This document shows positions 54,592 through 63,145 of a stretch of DNA of 64,000 nt, piece after piece. The notes under the pieces are model-generated. The model was not told the origin of the DNA. It worked only from the letters and a program-made list of their open reading frames with translations, and did no database searches. Origin of the DNA: Pseudomonas oryzae (GTDB lineage Bacteria > Pseudomonadota > Gammaproteobacteria > Pseudomonadales > Pseudomonadaceae); NCBI RefSeq assembly GCF_900104805.1, contig NZ_LT629751.1, forward strand, positions 744,001 to 808,000. Reading direction: 5' to 3'. Numbering within the stretch: position 1 is the first letter of the stretch; every line of letters begins with the position of its first letter. The position numbers and the translations under genes are program-made.

Positions 54592-55347
54592 ATGACTTTC
54601 TTGCAGTTCTTTCTCGACATCGGCCTGGGCGTGGCGCTCGGTGCACTGGGCGGTCTGTTCGGCATCGGTGGCGGCCTGCTTGCCATTCCGGCGCTGGGGT
54701 TGCTGTTCGGCCTCGATCAGCAACTGGCCCAGGGCACGGCGCTGGTGATGGTGGTACCCAACGTGCTGCTGGCGCTGTGGCGCTACCACCAGCGCAACCG
54801 CATCGACTGGCGGCATGCGCTGCTGCTCGGGGCGACGTCGTTCTGCCTGGCGTGGATCGGCGCTGCCCTGGCGGTCGGGCTGGATGCCGAGGCGATGCGC
54901 CGTGGCTTCGTCGGCTTCCTGCTGGCGCTGGCGGCCTGGAACCTGATCCAGATGCTTCTTCGCCCCGCTACCAGCGGCGGCGGCCTGGAGCGCTCCTGGC
55001 CGTGGCTGGGCGTGCTCGGCAGCGGCTCCGGGCTGGTCGGCGGACTGTTCGGTGTCGGTGGTGCGGTGGTGGCCACGCCGGTACTGACCCTGGGCTTCGG
55101 CGTCAGCCAGGTGGTGGCGCAGGGACTTTCGCTGGCGCTGGCGGCGCCCAGCACGGCGGTGGCGCTGGTGACCTATGGCGTCCACGGTCAGGTCGACTGG
55201 CTGCTCGGCCTGCCGCTGGCCCTCGGCGGCCTGCTCGCCATCGGCTGGGGGGTGAAGCTGGCCCACGTCCTGCCACAGCCGTTGCTGCGCGGTCTGTTCA
55301 GCCTGTTCCTGCTGCTCTGCGCCGCGCTGCTCGGCCTCAGAGCCTGA
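54592..55347 (+). CDS. TauE/SafE-family sulfite/organic anion exporter
   Basis: 251-aa inner-membrane protein with about eight helices in two repeats: GALGGLFGIGGGLLAIPAL and GSGLVGGLFGVGGAVVATPVL are the paired glycine-rich signatures of the family. GGAGG precedes the ATG. Substrate uncertain (sulfite, sulfoacetate or related). Its 3' end overlaps the convergent LysR gene by 11 bp. Confidence 0.9.
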   Translation: MTFLQFFLDIGLGVALGALGGLFGIGGGLLAIPALGLLFGLDQQLAQGTALVMVVPNVLLALWRYHQRNRIDWRHALLLGATSFCLAWIGAALAVGLDAEAMRRGFVGFLLALAAWNLIQMLLRPATSGGGLERSWPWLGVLGSGSGLVGGLFGVGGAVVATPVLTLGFGVSQVVAQGLSLALAAPSTAVALVTYGVHGQVDWLLGLPLALGGLLAIGWGVKLAHVLPQPLLRGLFSLFLLLCAALLGLRA

Positions 55348-56188
55348 AGCCCTCGGCGATGTGCTCGGCCAGGGTGTCGGTGACCGGCGACTCCGAGCCC
55401 GGCCGGCGCAGCAGCACGATGCTGGTGGCCGGCAATGCCGGCAGCCCCTCGGCCTCGCCGAGGATGCGCAGGTCGGGGGGGATCAGGCTCTGCAGCTGGG
55501 CGGTGACCGCCAGGCCGGCGCTGACCACGGCGAGGATCGCCGACAGGCTGGGGCTGGTGTAGGCGATGCGGTAGGGGTGGCCGAGGGCATCCAGGGCGTT
55601 GCAGGCCCAGGCCCGGCAGAAGCAGTCGCTGTTGAACATCGCCAGTGGCATCGGCGATTGCTCATGGGGGCTGAAGCCGCGCGCCTCGGCCCAGACGAAG
55701 CGCTCCTGGCGCAGCAGCTGGCCGATCTCGCTGCCCGGCTGGCGGGTGACGATGCTGAAGTCGAGGTCCTGGCGCTGCAGCAGCTGGGCCGACGGCTCGC
55801 AATGCACCTCGACTTGCACCAGCGGGTGGCTCTGCGCGAAGCGCGACAGGATGCCCGGCAGGAAGCGCATCACGTAGTCGTCCGGGGTGCCGATGCGCAC
55901 CGCGCCGACCATGTGCGGCTCGCGCAGCGTGCTGAGCAGCTCGCCCTGCAGCTTGAGGATGCGCCGGGCGTAGCCGAGCAGCACCTGGCCCTCAGCGGTC
56001 AGCCGCACCTGGCGACCGTCGCGCTCGAACAGTGAGTGCTGCAGCACGTCTTCCTCCAGACGCTTCATCTGCATGCTCACCGCCGACTGGGTGCGGTTGA
56101 CCGCCTCGGCCGCGCGGGTGAAGCCGCCATGGTCGGCAATGGCGACGAAGGTACGCAGCAGTTCGCTATCGATGCTCGGATAGCTCAT
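55337..56188 (-). CDS. LysR-family transcriptional regulator
   Basis: 283 aa, with HTH ELLRTFVAIADHGGFTRAAEAVNRTQSAVSMQMKRLE in the first 50 residues (two motifs) and a substrate-binding domain containing GTPDDYVMRFLPGILSRF. The upstream region is shared with the divergent DUF1127 gene (95 bp), its probable target. Target genes otherwise unknown. Confidence 0.88.
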   Translation of the reverse strand: MSYPSIDSELLRTFVAIADHGGFTRAAEAVNRTQSAVSMQMKRLEEDVLQHSLFERDGRQVRLTAEGQVLLGYARRILKLQGELLSTLREPHMVGAVRIGTPDDYVMRFLPGILSRFAQSHPLVQVEVHCEPSAQLLQRQDLDFSIVTRQPGSEIGQLLRQERFVWAEARGFSPHEQSPMPLAMFNSDCFCRAWACNALDALGHPYRIAYTSPSLSAILAVVSAGLAVTAQLQSLIPPDLRILGEAEGLPALPATSIVLLRRPGSESPVTDTLAEHIAEGFRL

Positions 56189-56283
56189 TCATCAATCCTC
56201 GAGATGCATGGCATCACAGGTATTCGTTGGATTGATCCTACGCCGGAGCCGAGACTGAATCCACACAGTCGGAGGGCATGGCG

Positions 56284-56508
56284 ATGAAAGGGCAAGTGAA
56301 GTGGGTGGGCAGTGACTGGCAGAGGGTGGGAGACGCGCGTCCGGCCTGGTGGCGGCGGGTGTGGCAGCGGATCGTGCGCTGGCGGCAACTGGCGCGCCAG
56401 CGCCGCCAGCTGGCCATGCTGAGCGACGTGGCGCTCAAGGACATCGGCCTGAGCCGCGCGGACATCTGGGAGGAAACGCAGCGGCCGTTCTGGGACGACG
56501 ACCGCTGA
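56284..56508 (+). CDS. DUF1127 (YjiS-like) small basic protein
   Basis: 74 aa from ATG 56284, chosen because GGAGG at 56271-56275 is 8 bases from it but only 2 from the in-frame ATG at 56278. The DUF1127 core is RQRRQLAMLSDVALKDIGLSRADI. Short proteins of this family influence phosphate, carbon or RNA metabolism in other bacteria; the role here is unknown. Divergent from a LysR gene. Confidence 0.85.
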   Translation: MKGQVKWVGSDWQRVGDARPAWWRRVWQRIVRWRQLARQRRQLAMLSDVALKDIGLSRADIWEETQRPFWDDDR

Positions 56509-56571
56509 GCGCTGCGCCGTCGGCGAGAACCCCGCACCGCCCCGCGCACGGGAGACGATGCGGGGCGCGCT

Positions 56572-57918
56572 TCAGCGCCGCACCTGCTTGAGGGTGTCGG
56601 CGATCAGGAAGGCCAGCTCCAGCGACTGGTCGGCGTTCAGGCGCGGGTCGCAGTGGGTGTGGTAGCGGTCGGACAGGCCGGCCTCGGTGACCGGGCGGGT
56701 GCCACCGATGCATTCGGTGACGTTCTGTCCGGTCATCTCGATGTGGATGCCGCCGGCGTAGCTGCCTTCGGCCTGGTGGACTTGGAAGAACTGCTTCACC
56801 TCGTGCAGCACTTGGGCGAAGTCGCGGGTCTTGTAGCCGCTGGAGGCCTTGATGGTGTTGCCGTGCATCGGATCGGAGCTCCACAGCACCAGGCGGCCCT
56901 CGTCCTCCACCGCGCGGATCAGGCGCGGCAGGTGTGCGCCGATCTTGTCGGCGCCCATGCGCACGATCAGGTTGAGGCGGCCCGGGTCGTTGTCCGGGTT
57001 GAGGATGTCGATCAGGCGCAGCAGTTCGTCGGTGTCCATGCTCGGGCCGACCTTGACCCCGATCGGGTTGCCGACGCCGCGCAGGAACTCGACGTGGGCG
57101 CCGTCCAGCTGGCGGGTGCGGTCGCCGATCCACAGCATGTGCGCCGAGCAGTCGTACCAGCCGCCGGTCAGGCTGTCCTGGCGCACAAATGCCTGCTCGT
57201 AGTTGAGCAGCAACGCCTCGTGGGCGGTGAAGAAGCTGGTCTCGCGCAGCTGCGGCGCGTTCTCCAGGCCGCAGGCGCGCATGAACGCCAGGGTCTCGTC
57301 GATGCGGTCGGCGAGCTGGCCGTACTTGTCGTTCAGCTCGGCGTTGGCGATGAAGTCGAGGTTCCACTGGTGCACCTGGTGCAGGTCGGCGAAGCCGCCC
57401 TGGGCGAAGGCGCGCAGCAGGTTGAGGCTGGCGGTGGACTGGTGGTAGGCCTGCAGCAGGCGCTCCGGGTCCGGCACGCGGCTCTTCTCGTCGAAGCCGA
57501 TGCCGTTGACGATGTCGCCGCGGTAGGCGGGCAGGGTGACGCCGTCGACGGTCTCCTCGCCCGAGGAGCGCGGCTTGGCGAACTGGCCTGCCATGCGGCC
57601 GACCTTGACCACCGGGCAGCCGGCGGCGAAGGTCATGGCGATGGCCATCTGCAGCAGCACCTTGAAGGTGTCGCGGATCTTGGCGGCGGAGAACTCGGCG
57701 AAGCTCTCGGCGCAGTCGCCGCCCTGCAGCAGGAACGCCTGACCCTGGGTGACCTCGGCGAACTGCCGGCGCAGCTCGCGGGCTTCGCCGGCGAACACCA
57801 GCGGCGGATAGCCGGCCAGGGTTCGCTCGACGCGCGCCAGATGCTCGGCATCGGGGTAGACGGGTTGCTGCTGGATCGGCTTGCTTCTCCAGCTGGCGGG
57901 GTTCCAGGCGTTGCTCAT
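56572..57918 (-). CDS. Class II 3-deoxy-7-phosphoheptulonate (DAHP) synthase
   Basis: 448 aa, first enzyme of the shikimate pathway (PEP + erythrose-4-phosphate). Class II signatures: [29 protein letters not shown], the [15 protein letters not shown] loop, VGPSMD and the metal-site end GECIGGTRP-like [10 protein letters not shown]. Alone on its strand. Divergent from the spermidine-synthase-like gene. Confidence 0.95.
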   Translation of the reverse strand: MSNAWNPASWRSKPIQQQPVYPDAEHLARVERTLAGYPPLVFAGEARELRRQFAEVTQGQAFLLQGGDCAESFAEFSAAKIRDTFKVLLQMAIAMTFAAGCPVVKVGRMAGQFAKPRSSGEETVDGVTLPAYRGDIVNGIGFDEKSRVPDPERLLQAYHQSTASLNLLRAFAQGGFADLHQVHQWNLDFIANAELNDKYGQLADRIDETLAFMRACGLENAPQLRETSFFTAHEALLLNYEQAFVRQDSLTGGWYDCSAHMLWIGDRTRQLDGAHVEFLRGVGNPIGVKVGPSMDTDELLRLIDILNPDNDPGRLNLIVRMGADKIGAHLPRLIRAVEDEGRLVLWSSDPMHGNTIKASSGYKTRDFAQVLHEVKQFFQVHQAEGSYAGGIHIEMTGQNVTECIGGTRPVTEAGLSDRYHTHCDPRLNADQSLELAFLIADTLKQVRR

Positions 57919-58027
57919 CGGACGGCTCGGCTCGCGGCTGATAATGAAGCGTCATGGTAACCGATCCCCCTGGCGGTGGGGCCGATGGCCTCGATAGCGC
58001 GGCTGCATCGATCGGCCGGCGCTCTGG

Positions 58028-58033
58028 TAGGAT
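58028..58033 (+). promoter_or_regulatory. Extended -10 element before spermidine-synthase-like gene
   Basis: TGG-TAGGAT followed by GCGCGGG, 27 bp before the ATG. GC-rich discriminator like those at earP and deaD. Confidence 0.45.
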
Positions 58034-58060
58034 GCGCGGGTTTTTTCCGGGAACAGCGAC

Positions 58061-58807
58061 ATGGGCGACTATCAGCTTCTGGCCGAGGTGCACGACGACT
58101 ACGGGGTGATCCGCGTGGTGCAGGCGGGCGACTACCGTTTCCTCGAGTTCGGCGATGAGGTCGAGCAGAGCTGCAGCTATGTGCCCGATCCGGCCTGGCT
58201 GGAGTACGACTACACCCGCGCCATGCTGCTCGGCGCGCTGCTGCCCGAGCGTACCGAGCGGGCGCTGTTCCTCGGCCTTGGCGGGGGTAACCTGACCATG
58301 GCCTGCCTGCGCCACCTGCCGCTGGCCGCGGTGGAGGCGGTCGAGCTGCGTCCCGAGGTGCCGCGCCTGGCTCGCGAGTTCATGGGATTGGCCGCCGATC
58401 CGCGGCTGAGCACGCGGGTCGGCGACGCCCGCGACCTGCTCGCCGAGTGCGCGCCGGCCGACTTGATCTACCTCGACCTGTATACCGACACCGGTCCGGC
58501 GTCGGCGCACATCGCCTGGGGCTTTCTCGAGACCTGCCGCGAGCGTCTGCGGCCCGGCGGCTGGCTGGTGATCAATCAGTGGAGCGCCACCGACGGCAAG
58601 CCGCTGGGGGCCGCGCTGCTGAGGGGGCTGTTCCGACATTGCTACTGGGAATGTCCGGTTACCGAGGGCAACGTGATCCTCTACGTGCCGGCCGACAACG
58701 ATCAGGTGCTCGACATGCAGCGCCTGCGTCAGCGTGCCGACGAGCTGGCAGGCCGCGTCGGCTATGGCTTCGACGCCTATTTGGGGGCGCTGCGCGCGGC
58801 CAGCTGA
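58061..58807 (+). CDS. Spermidine synthase-like methyltransferase-fold protein
   Basis: 248 aa with a Rossmann core: LFLGLGGGNLTMACLRHLP (motif I), VEAVELRPEV, and DLIYLDLYTDTGPASAH. This resembles polyamine aminopropyltransferases but lacks the longer N-terminal beta domain of SpeE, and the YHE/DGGDG-type motif of true spermidine synthases is not seen. The substrate is therefore uncertain. Upstream has GGGAACAG. A strong hairpin starts at its stop. Confidence 0.8.
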   Translation: MGDYQLLAEVHDDYGVIRVVQAGDYRFLEFGDEVEQSCSYVPDPAWLEYDYTRAMLLGALLPERTERALFLGLGGGNLTMACLRHLPLAAVEAVELRPEVPRLAREFMGLAADPRLSTRVGDARDLLAECAPADLIYLDLYTDTGPASAHIAWGFLETCRERLRPGGWLVINQWSATDGKPLGAALLRGLFRHCYWECPVTEGNVILYVPADNDQVLDMQRLRQRADELAGRVGYGFDAYLGALRAAS

Positions 58808-58836
58808 GAGTCGCGCTCGGAAAAAGAGCGCGACTC
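58808..58836 (+). terminator. Hairpin immediately after the spermidine-synthase-like gene
   Basis: Perfect 11-bp stem GAGTCGCGCTC / GAGCGCGACTC with loop GGAAAAA starting one base after the stop codon. No U tract follows. Confidence 0.6.
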
Positions 58837-59079
58837 GGCACACATTTTGCGTTAGACTGCGCGCCAGCTTTGAAACACCCCCTTCAGGATTCACTTTCCT
58901 GGAAGCGCTGCTTCTTCTGCTGTGCGCCCGTCGTCACGGGCTTTTCCTGACGAACTATCCTTTTCACGCGATTTCGCAAATCCCCGCCGACCAGGCTGCC
59001 AGGGTGACCCCACGGGTCTTGCTTTTGGCTAGCGCAGCGCTGGCCATGGGTCTTTGCGGATTACACGAGGCAAATACCC
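58837..59079 (+). promoter_or_regulatory. Promoter and long 5' leader of deaD
   Basis: TAGACT at 58853-58858 followed by GCGCGCC is a probable -10 with GC-rich discriminator, giving a leader of about 210 nt. Long leaders are typical of cold-shock helicase mRNAs. Short hairpins such as CCGTCGTCACGGG-like pairings occur near 58926-58938, but no known riboswitch was recognised. GAGGC is found before the ATG. Confidence 0.5.
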
Positions 59080-60768
59080 ATGACCGAGTCCATCGTTGGC
59101 GGCTTCGCCGCGCTCAATCTCAATCCGGCCGTGCTGTCCGCGATCACCGCGGTCGGCTACGAAGAGCCGTCGGCCATCCAGGCCCAGTCGATCCCGGTGA
59201 TCCTCGCCGGCCACGACATGATCGGTCAGGCGCAGACCGGCACCGGCAAGACCGCGGCCTTCGCCCTGCCGATGCTGTCGCTGCTTGATCCGACCCGTCG
59301 CGAGCCGCAGATCCTCATCCTCACCCCGACCCGCGAGCTGGCCCTGCAGGTCGCCGCGGCCTTCGAGCGCTACTCCAGCGACATGGGCAGCGTGAAGGTG
59401 GTGGCGGTGTACGGCGGCGCGCCCATGGGCCCGCAGCTCAAGGCCCTGCGCCAGGGCGCCCAAGTGGTGGTCGCCACACCGGGTCGTCTGTGTGACCACC
59501 TGCGCCGCGACGAGAACTTGCTGAACAGCGTGCAGCGCCTGGTCCTCGACGAGGCAGACGAGATGCTCAAGCTCGGCTTCATGGAGGACATCGAGGCGAT
59601 CTTCCAGGCCCTGCCGGAAAGCCGCCAGACCGTGTTGTTCTCGGCAACCCTGCCGGCGTCGATCCGTGCCATCGCCGAGCGCAACCTGAAGACTCCCAAG
59701 CACGTCAAGATCGCCAGCAAGACCCAGACCGTCGAGCGCATCGAGCAGGCCCACCTGATGGTTCACGCCGATCAGAAGCAGGCTGCCGTGCTGCGCCTGC
59801 TCGAGGTCGAGCAGTTCGACGCGCTGATCGGCTTCGTGCGCACCAAGCAGGCCACCCTCGACATCGCCGAGATGCTCGAGCGCAACGGCTACCGCGCCGC
59901 CGCGCTGAACGGTGACATCGCCCAGGCCCAGCGCGAGCGCGTGGTCGAGTCGCTGAAGAGCGGCGTGCTGGACATCGTGATCGCCACCGACGTGGCTGCC
60001 CGCGGCCTCGACGTGCCGCGCATCACCCACGTGCTGAACATCGACATGCCGTATGACCCGGAGTCCTACGTGCACCGCATCGGCCGTACCGGCCGTGCCG
60101 GTCGCGAAGGTCGCGCCCTGCTGCTGGTCACCCCGCGCGAGCGGCGCATGCTGCAGGTGATCGAGCGCGTCACCGGGCAGAAGGTCGGCGAGGTCAAGCT
60201 GCCGGACGCCGAGACCGTGCTGGAAGCGCGTCTGCAGCGCCTGGCCAATGCCCTCAAGCCGCTGCTGGAAGGCGCCGAGGAAGCCCGTGGTAGCGTGTGT
60301 GCCGAGCTGTGCCGCCGCCTGGAGTGCACTCCCGAGGCGCTGGCCGCCGCGCTGCTGGCCAAGCAGACCCAGGGTCAGGCCCTCGACCTGGAAGGTGTGC
60401 GCCGCGAGCAGCCGCTGACTCCGGCGCCGCTGCGCGAGCGTCCGGCCGGCGAGCGAGCCGAGCGCGGTGAGCGTGGCGAGCGCAGCGGCGAGCCGCGTGC
60501 CCGTCGTCCGCTGGAGCCGCTGACCGAAGGCCGCGTGCGCTGCCGCACCGCGCTGGGCAAGCGCGACGGCGTCGCCGCCAAGAACCTGCTCGGCGCCATC
60601 ATCAACGAGGGCAAGCTGGCTCGCGAGGCCATCGGCCGCATCCAGGTGCGCGAGACCTTCAGCCTGGTGGAGCTGCCGGAGGAGGGCCTCGAGCGCCTGC
60701 TCGGTCGCCTCAAGGAGACCCGCGTGGCCGGCAAGGCCCTGCGCCTGCGCCGCTACCACGAGGACTGA
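59080..60768 (+). CDS. deaD: DEAD-box ATP-dependent RNA helicase DeaD/CsdA
   Basis: 562 aa. All motifs are in order: Q motif (GYEEPSAIQAQSIP), AQTGTGKT, PTRELALQV, TPGR, DEAD, SAT, ATDVAARGLD and HRIGRTGRAGR. A charged linker of Gly-Glu-Arg repeats (about 445-470) precedes a C-terminal DbpA-type RNA-binding domain (GRVRCRTALGKRDGV ... VELPEEG). It acts in ribosome assembly and mRNA decay, especially in the cold. Monocistronic; strong terminator follows. Confidence 0.94.
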   Translation: MTESIVGGFAALNLNPAVLSAITAVGYEEPSAIQAQSIPVILAGHDMIGQAQTGTGKTAAFALPMLSLLDPTRREPQILILTPTRELALQVAAAFERYSSDMGSVKVVAVYGGAPMGPQLKALRQGAQVVVATPGRLCDHLRRDENLLNSVQRLVLDEADEMLKLGFMEDIEAIFQALPESRQTVLFSATLPASIRAIAERNLKTPKHVKIASKTQTVERIEQAHLMVHADQKQAAVLRLLEVEQFDALIGFVRTKQATLDIAEMLERNGYRAAALNGDIAQAQRERVVESLKSGVLDIVIATDVAARGLDVPRITHVLNIDMPYDPESYVHRIGRTGRAGREGRALLLVTPRERRMLQVIERVTGQKVGEVKLPDAETVLEARLQRLANALKPLLEGAEEARGSVCAELCRRLECTPEALAAALLAKQTQGQALDLEGVRREQPLTPAPLRERPAGERAERGERGERSGEPRARRPLEPLTEGRVRCRTALGKRDGVAAKNLLGAIINEGKLAREAIGRIQVRETFSLVELPEEGLERLLGRLKETRVAGKALRLRRYHED

Positions 60769-60782
60769 TCCTCGCGGAAAGC

Positions 60783-60812
60783 AAAACGCCCCGACTGGTT
60801 CGGGGCGTTTTT
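60783..60812 (+). terminator. Intrinsic terminator after deaD
   Basis: AAAACGCCCCGA, 5-nt loop, TCGGGGCGTTTT then further T. Classic rho-independent signal; the A-rich side lets it also work for the convergent dioxygenase gene. Confidence 0.92.
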
Positions 60813-60842
60813 GTTTGTGGGTCCGGCAGGCCTGGCTGATGC

Positions 60843-61610
60843 TCAGTCGAAGCGGTAGATATCCATGGCGATGGTCGCCTTGCTGTAGCCCTCGTACTCC
60901 ACCTTGAACGCGCCGCCGGCACCGCGGGCGAAGAACAGCGGCAGCAGGTGCTCGTCGCTGGGGTGGCTGCGCACCGCCCAGGGCGCCTGGTGACGGTAGT
61001 CGTGCAGGGCGCTCTCGTCGTCTGCCGCGAGGCGGGCGGCCAGCCAGTCGCGGAACTCGCGGGCCCAGGGCTCGACCACCTCCGGGCCGGCGTCCCAGTC
61101 CAGTTCGCGCAGGTTGTGGGTGATGCTGCCCGAGCCGATCAGCAGGATGCCGCGTGCGCGCAGGTCGGCGAGCGCGCGGCCGATGCGGGTCTGCAGGGCC
61201 GGGCCCTGGTGGCTGGGCAGGGAGAGCTGCAGCACCGGGATGTCGGCCGCGGGATACATCAGCCGCAGCGGCACCCAGGCACCGTGATCCAGCGGGCGCT
61301 GCGGGTCGAGCTGCGTCGGCAGGCCGACGTCCTCCAGCAGTCCGGCGATCTCCCGGGCCAGTTCGGGCGCGCCGGGCGGCGCGTACTGCAGGGCGTAGAG
61401 CGGCGGCGGGAAACCGTAGAAGTCGTGCCAGGCCTGCTGCTGCGGGGCCGAGGTCAGGCGCAGGTCGGCGGTTTCCCAGTGTGCGGAGACCACCAGGATG
61501 GCCTGCGGCCTGGGCAGCTCGCCGGCCAGGCGGGCGAGGGCGCGGCCGGTGTCGCCGGGCTGCAGGGCGACCATCGGCGAGCCGTGGGAAATGAACAGAC
61601 TGGGCAGCAT
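60843..61610 (-). CDS. Extradiol ring-cleavage dioxygenase family protein (DODA/YgiD-like)
   Basis: 255 aa, class III (LigB-fold) dioxygenase. Metal ligands and active-site His are in LFISHGSPM, VVSAHWET, SITHNL and SDEHLLPLFF. Members cleave DOPA or other catechols; the natural substrate in Pseudomonas is not established. Start MLPSLFISHG fits the family; the frame is open further upstream without similarity. Divergent from tpm. Confidence 0.88.
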   Translation of the reverse strand: MLPSLFISHGSPMVALQPGDTGRALARLAGELPRPQAILVVSAHWETADLRLTSAPQQQAWHDFYGFPPPLYALQYAPPGAPELAREIAGLLEDVGLPTQLDPQRPLDHGAWVPLRLMYPAADIPVLQLSLPSHQGPALQTRIGRALADLRARGILLIGSGSITHNLRELDWDAGPEVVEPWAREFRDWLAARLAADDESALHDYRHQAPWAVRSHPSDEHLLPLFFARGAGGAFKVEYEGYSKATIAMDIYRFD

Positions 61611-61722
61611 GGGGATGTCTCCGCTTGGCGATATTGCTATCTTCGGCAGGCGAATCATCGAAATCCAGTATAAGTTTTCGACCATACCCATCGAATCGGA
61701 TAATCAGGCAGGAGGTCTACCG

Positions 61723-62379
61723 ATGCACGAGGAGTTCTGGCAGGCGCGCTGGGCGCGCAACGAGATCGGCTTCCACCGCAGCGAGGTGAATCCGCTGTTG
61801 CCGCGTCACTGGCCGGCAGTGGGACTGGCGCCGGGCAGCGAGGTGCTGGTGCCTCTGTGCGGCAAGAGCCTGGACATGCCCTGGCTGGCCGCCCACGGCT
61901 ATCCGGTGCTGGGCGTGGAGCTGGCCGAGAAGGCGGTGCAGGACTTCTTCGCCGAGCAGGGCCTCACCGCCGAGGCGCGCGACGATGGCCTGCTGCGCCG
62001 CTACCAGGCCGAAGGCATCGCCCTGCTGCACGGCGACTTGTTCGCCGTGACCGTGCAGCAGGCCGCCGGCTGCCGTGGCTATTACGATCGCGCGGCGCTG
62101 ATCGCGCTGCCGCCGGAGATGCGCCGGCGTTACGTCGCCCACCTGACCGCGCTGCTGCCCTCCGGCTGTGTGGGGCTGCTGGCGACCCTCGACTATCCGC
62201 AGGAGCAGCGCCAGGGTCCGCCCTTCGCGGTGAGCGATGCCGAGGTGCGCGAACTGTATGGCGAGGGTTGGCTGATCGAGCTGCTCGAGGACGAGGATGT
62301 GCTGGCCGAGAACGCCGGCTTCCTGGCGCTCGGGGTGAGCAGTCTGCGCGAGCGCGTCTACCGGCTGATCCGCCGCTGA
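61723..62379 (+). CDS. tpm: Thiopurine S-methyltransferase
   Basis: 218-aa SAM-dependent methyltransferase. The sequence FWQARWARNEIGFHRSEVNPLL, VLVPLCGKSLDMPWLAAHG and GVELAEKAVQDFF are diagnostic of bacterial TPMT, which methylates thiopurines and, in Pseudomonas, selenium and tellurium compounds. GGAGG precedes the ATG. Confidence 0.94.
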   Translation: MHEEFWQARWARNEIGFHRSEVNPLLPRHWPAVGLAPGSEVLVPLCGKSLDMPWLAAHGYPVLGVELAEKAVQDFFAEQGLTAEARDDGLLRRYQAEGIALLHGDLFAVTVQQAAGCRGYYDRAALIALPPEMRRRYVAHLTALLPSGCVGLLATLDYPQEQRQGPPFAVSDAEVRELYGEGWLIELLEDEDVLAENAGFLALGVSSLRERVYRLIRR

Positions 62380-62397
62380 TCCGGCAGGCCGGCCGCC

Positions 62398-63045
62398 TCA
62401 GCTGCCCTGCAGGCGCCGCACGAAGGCGTCGGACTCGTCGATGGCGCGCTGCATGTCGCGCAGCAGCTGGTCGACGTTGCCCTGCAGGGTGCGGTATTCG
62501 CCCTTGAGCGCACCGATGGCGCGGGCATTGAGGTTGTGCTTGAGGAACAGCACCTGGTCGCGCAGCACGCTGAGCACCGGCTCGATGCGCCGTTCCGCCG
62601 CCTGCATGCGCTGGATCAGGTTGCGGTAGTCCTGACGGGTGCGCGCCAGCTCGCGGGCGCTGGCACTGCGCAGGCTGGCGTTGCTGTACTGCGCCAGCTC
62701 GCCCTCCCATTCGTCGAACAGCGCCTCGGCCACGTCCTCCACCGCGGCGATGCGCGCCCGCACCGCCTTGGCGCTTTGCTCGCTGGCCAGGTACTCGCGG
62801 TTCAGCGCATCGTAGCGGGCCTCCAGCTCGCCGCCATCGACCTGCACCACGCTGCGGTAGCGCTCGAGCGCATCTCTGAACTGCTCCTTGGCCTCCTGCT
62901 GGGCGTCGCGGGCTTCCTCGACCCGGTCGACGAGGATGTCGCGCTTGTGCACACCGACCTTTTCCATGGCGGCGTAGTAGGCGCTCTGGCAGCCCGTAAG
63001 CAGGAGCAGGGCGGCGACGAACAGCAGGGATAGGGGGCGACGCAT
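62398..63045 (-). CDS. DUF2959 lipoprotein
   Basis: 215 aa. Signal peptide MRRPLSLLFVAALLLLTGC with lipobox LTGC (Cys19), followed by an almost entirely helical, coiled-coil-rich mature protein (RVEEARDAQQEAKEQFRDALERY ... ). Outer-membrane or periplasmic location expected. Function unknown. Same strand as htpX, with a terminator between. Confidence 0.88.
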   Translation of the reverse strand: MRRPLSLLFVAALLLLTGCQSAYYAAMEKVGVHKRDILVDRVEEARDAQQEAKEQFRDALERYRSVVQVDGGELEARYDALNREYLASEQSAKAVRARIAAVEDVAEALFDEWEGELAQYSNASLRSASARELARTRQDYRNLIQRMQAAERRIEPVLSVLRDQVLFLKHNLNARAIGALKGEYRTLQGNVDQLLRDMQRAIDESDAFVRRLQGS

Positions 63046-63091
63046 CGGGGAATCTCGCTGACGGATGACGGCGCCATGGTAGCGAGCGGAC

Positions 63092-63116
63092 AAAAAAAGG
63101 GCGACTCGCGTCGCCC
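63092..63116 (-). terminator. Intrinsic terminator after htpX
   Basis: On the minus strand GGGCGAC, 4-nt loop, GTCGCCC, then TTTTTTT. Ends the htpX transcript before the DUF2959 gene. Confidence 0.9.
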
Positions 63117-63145
63117 CCAGTGTGAAGCCTTGCTGCAAACGAGGA

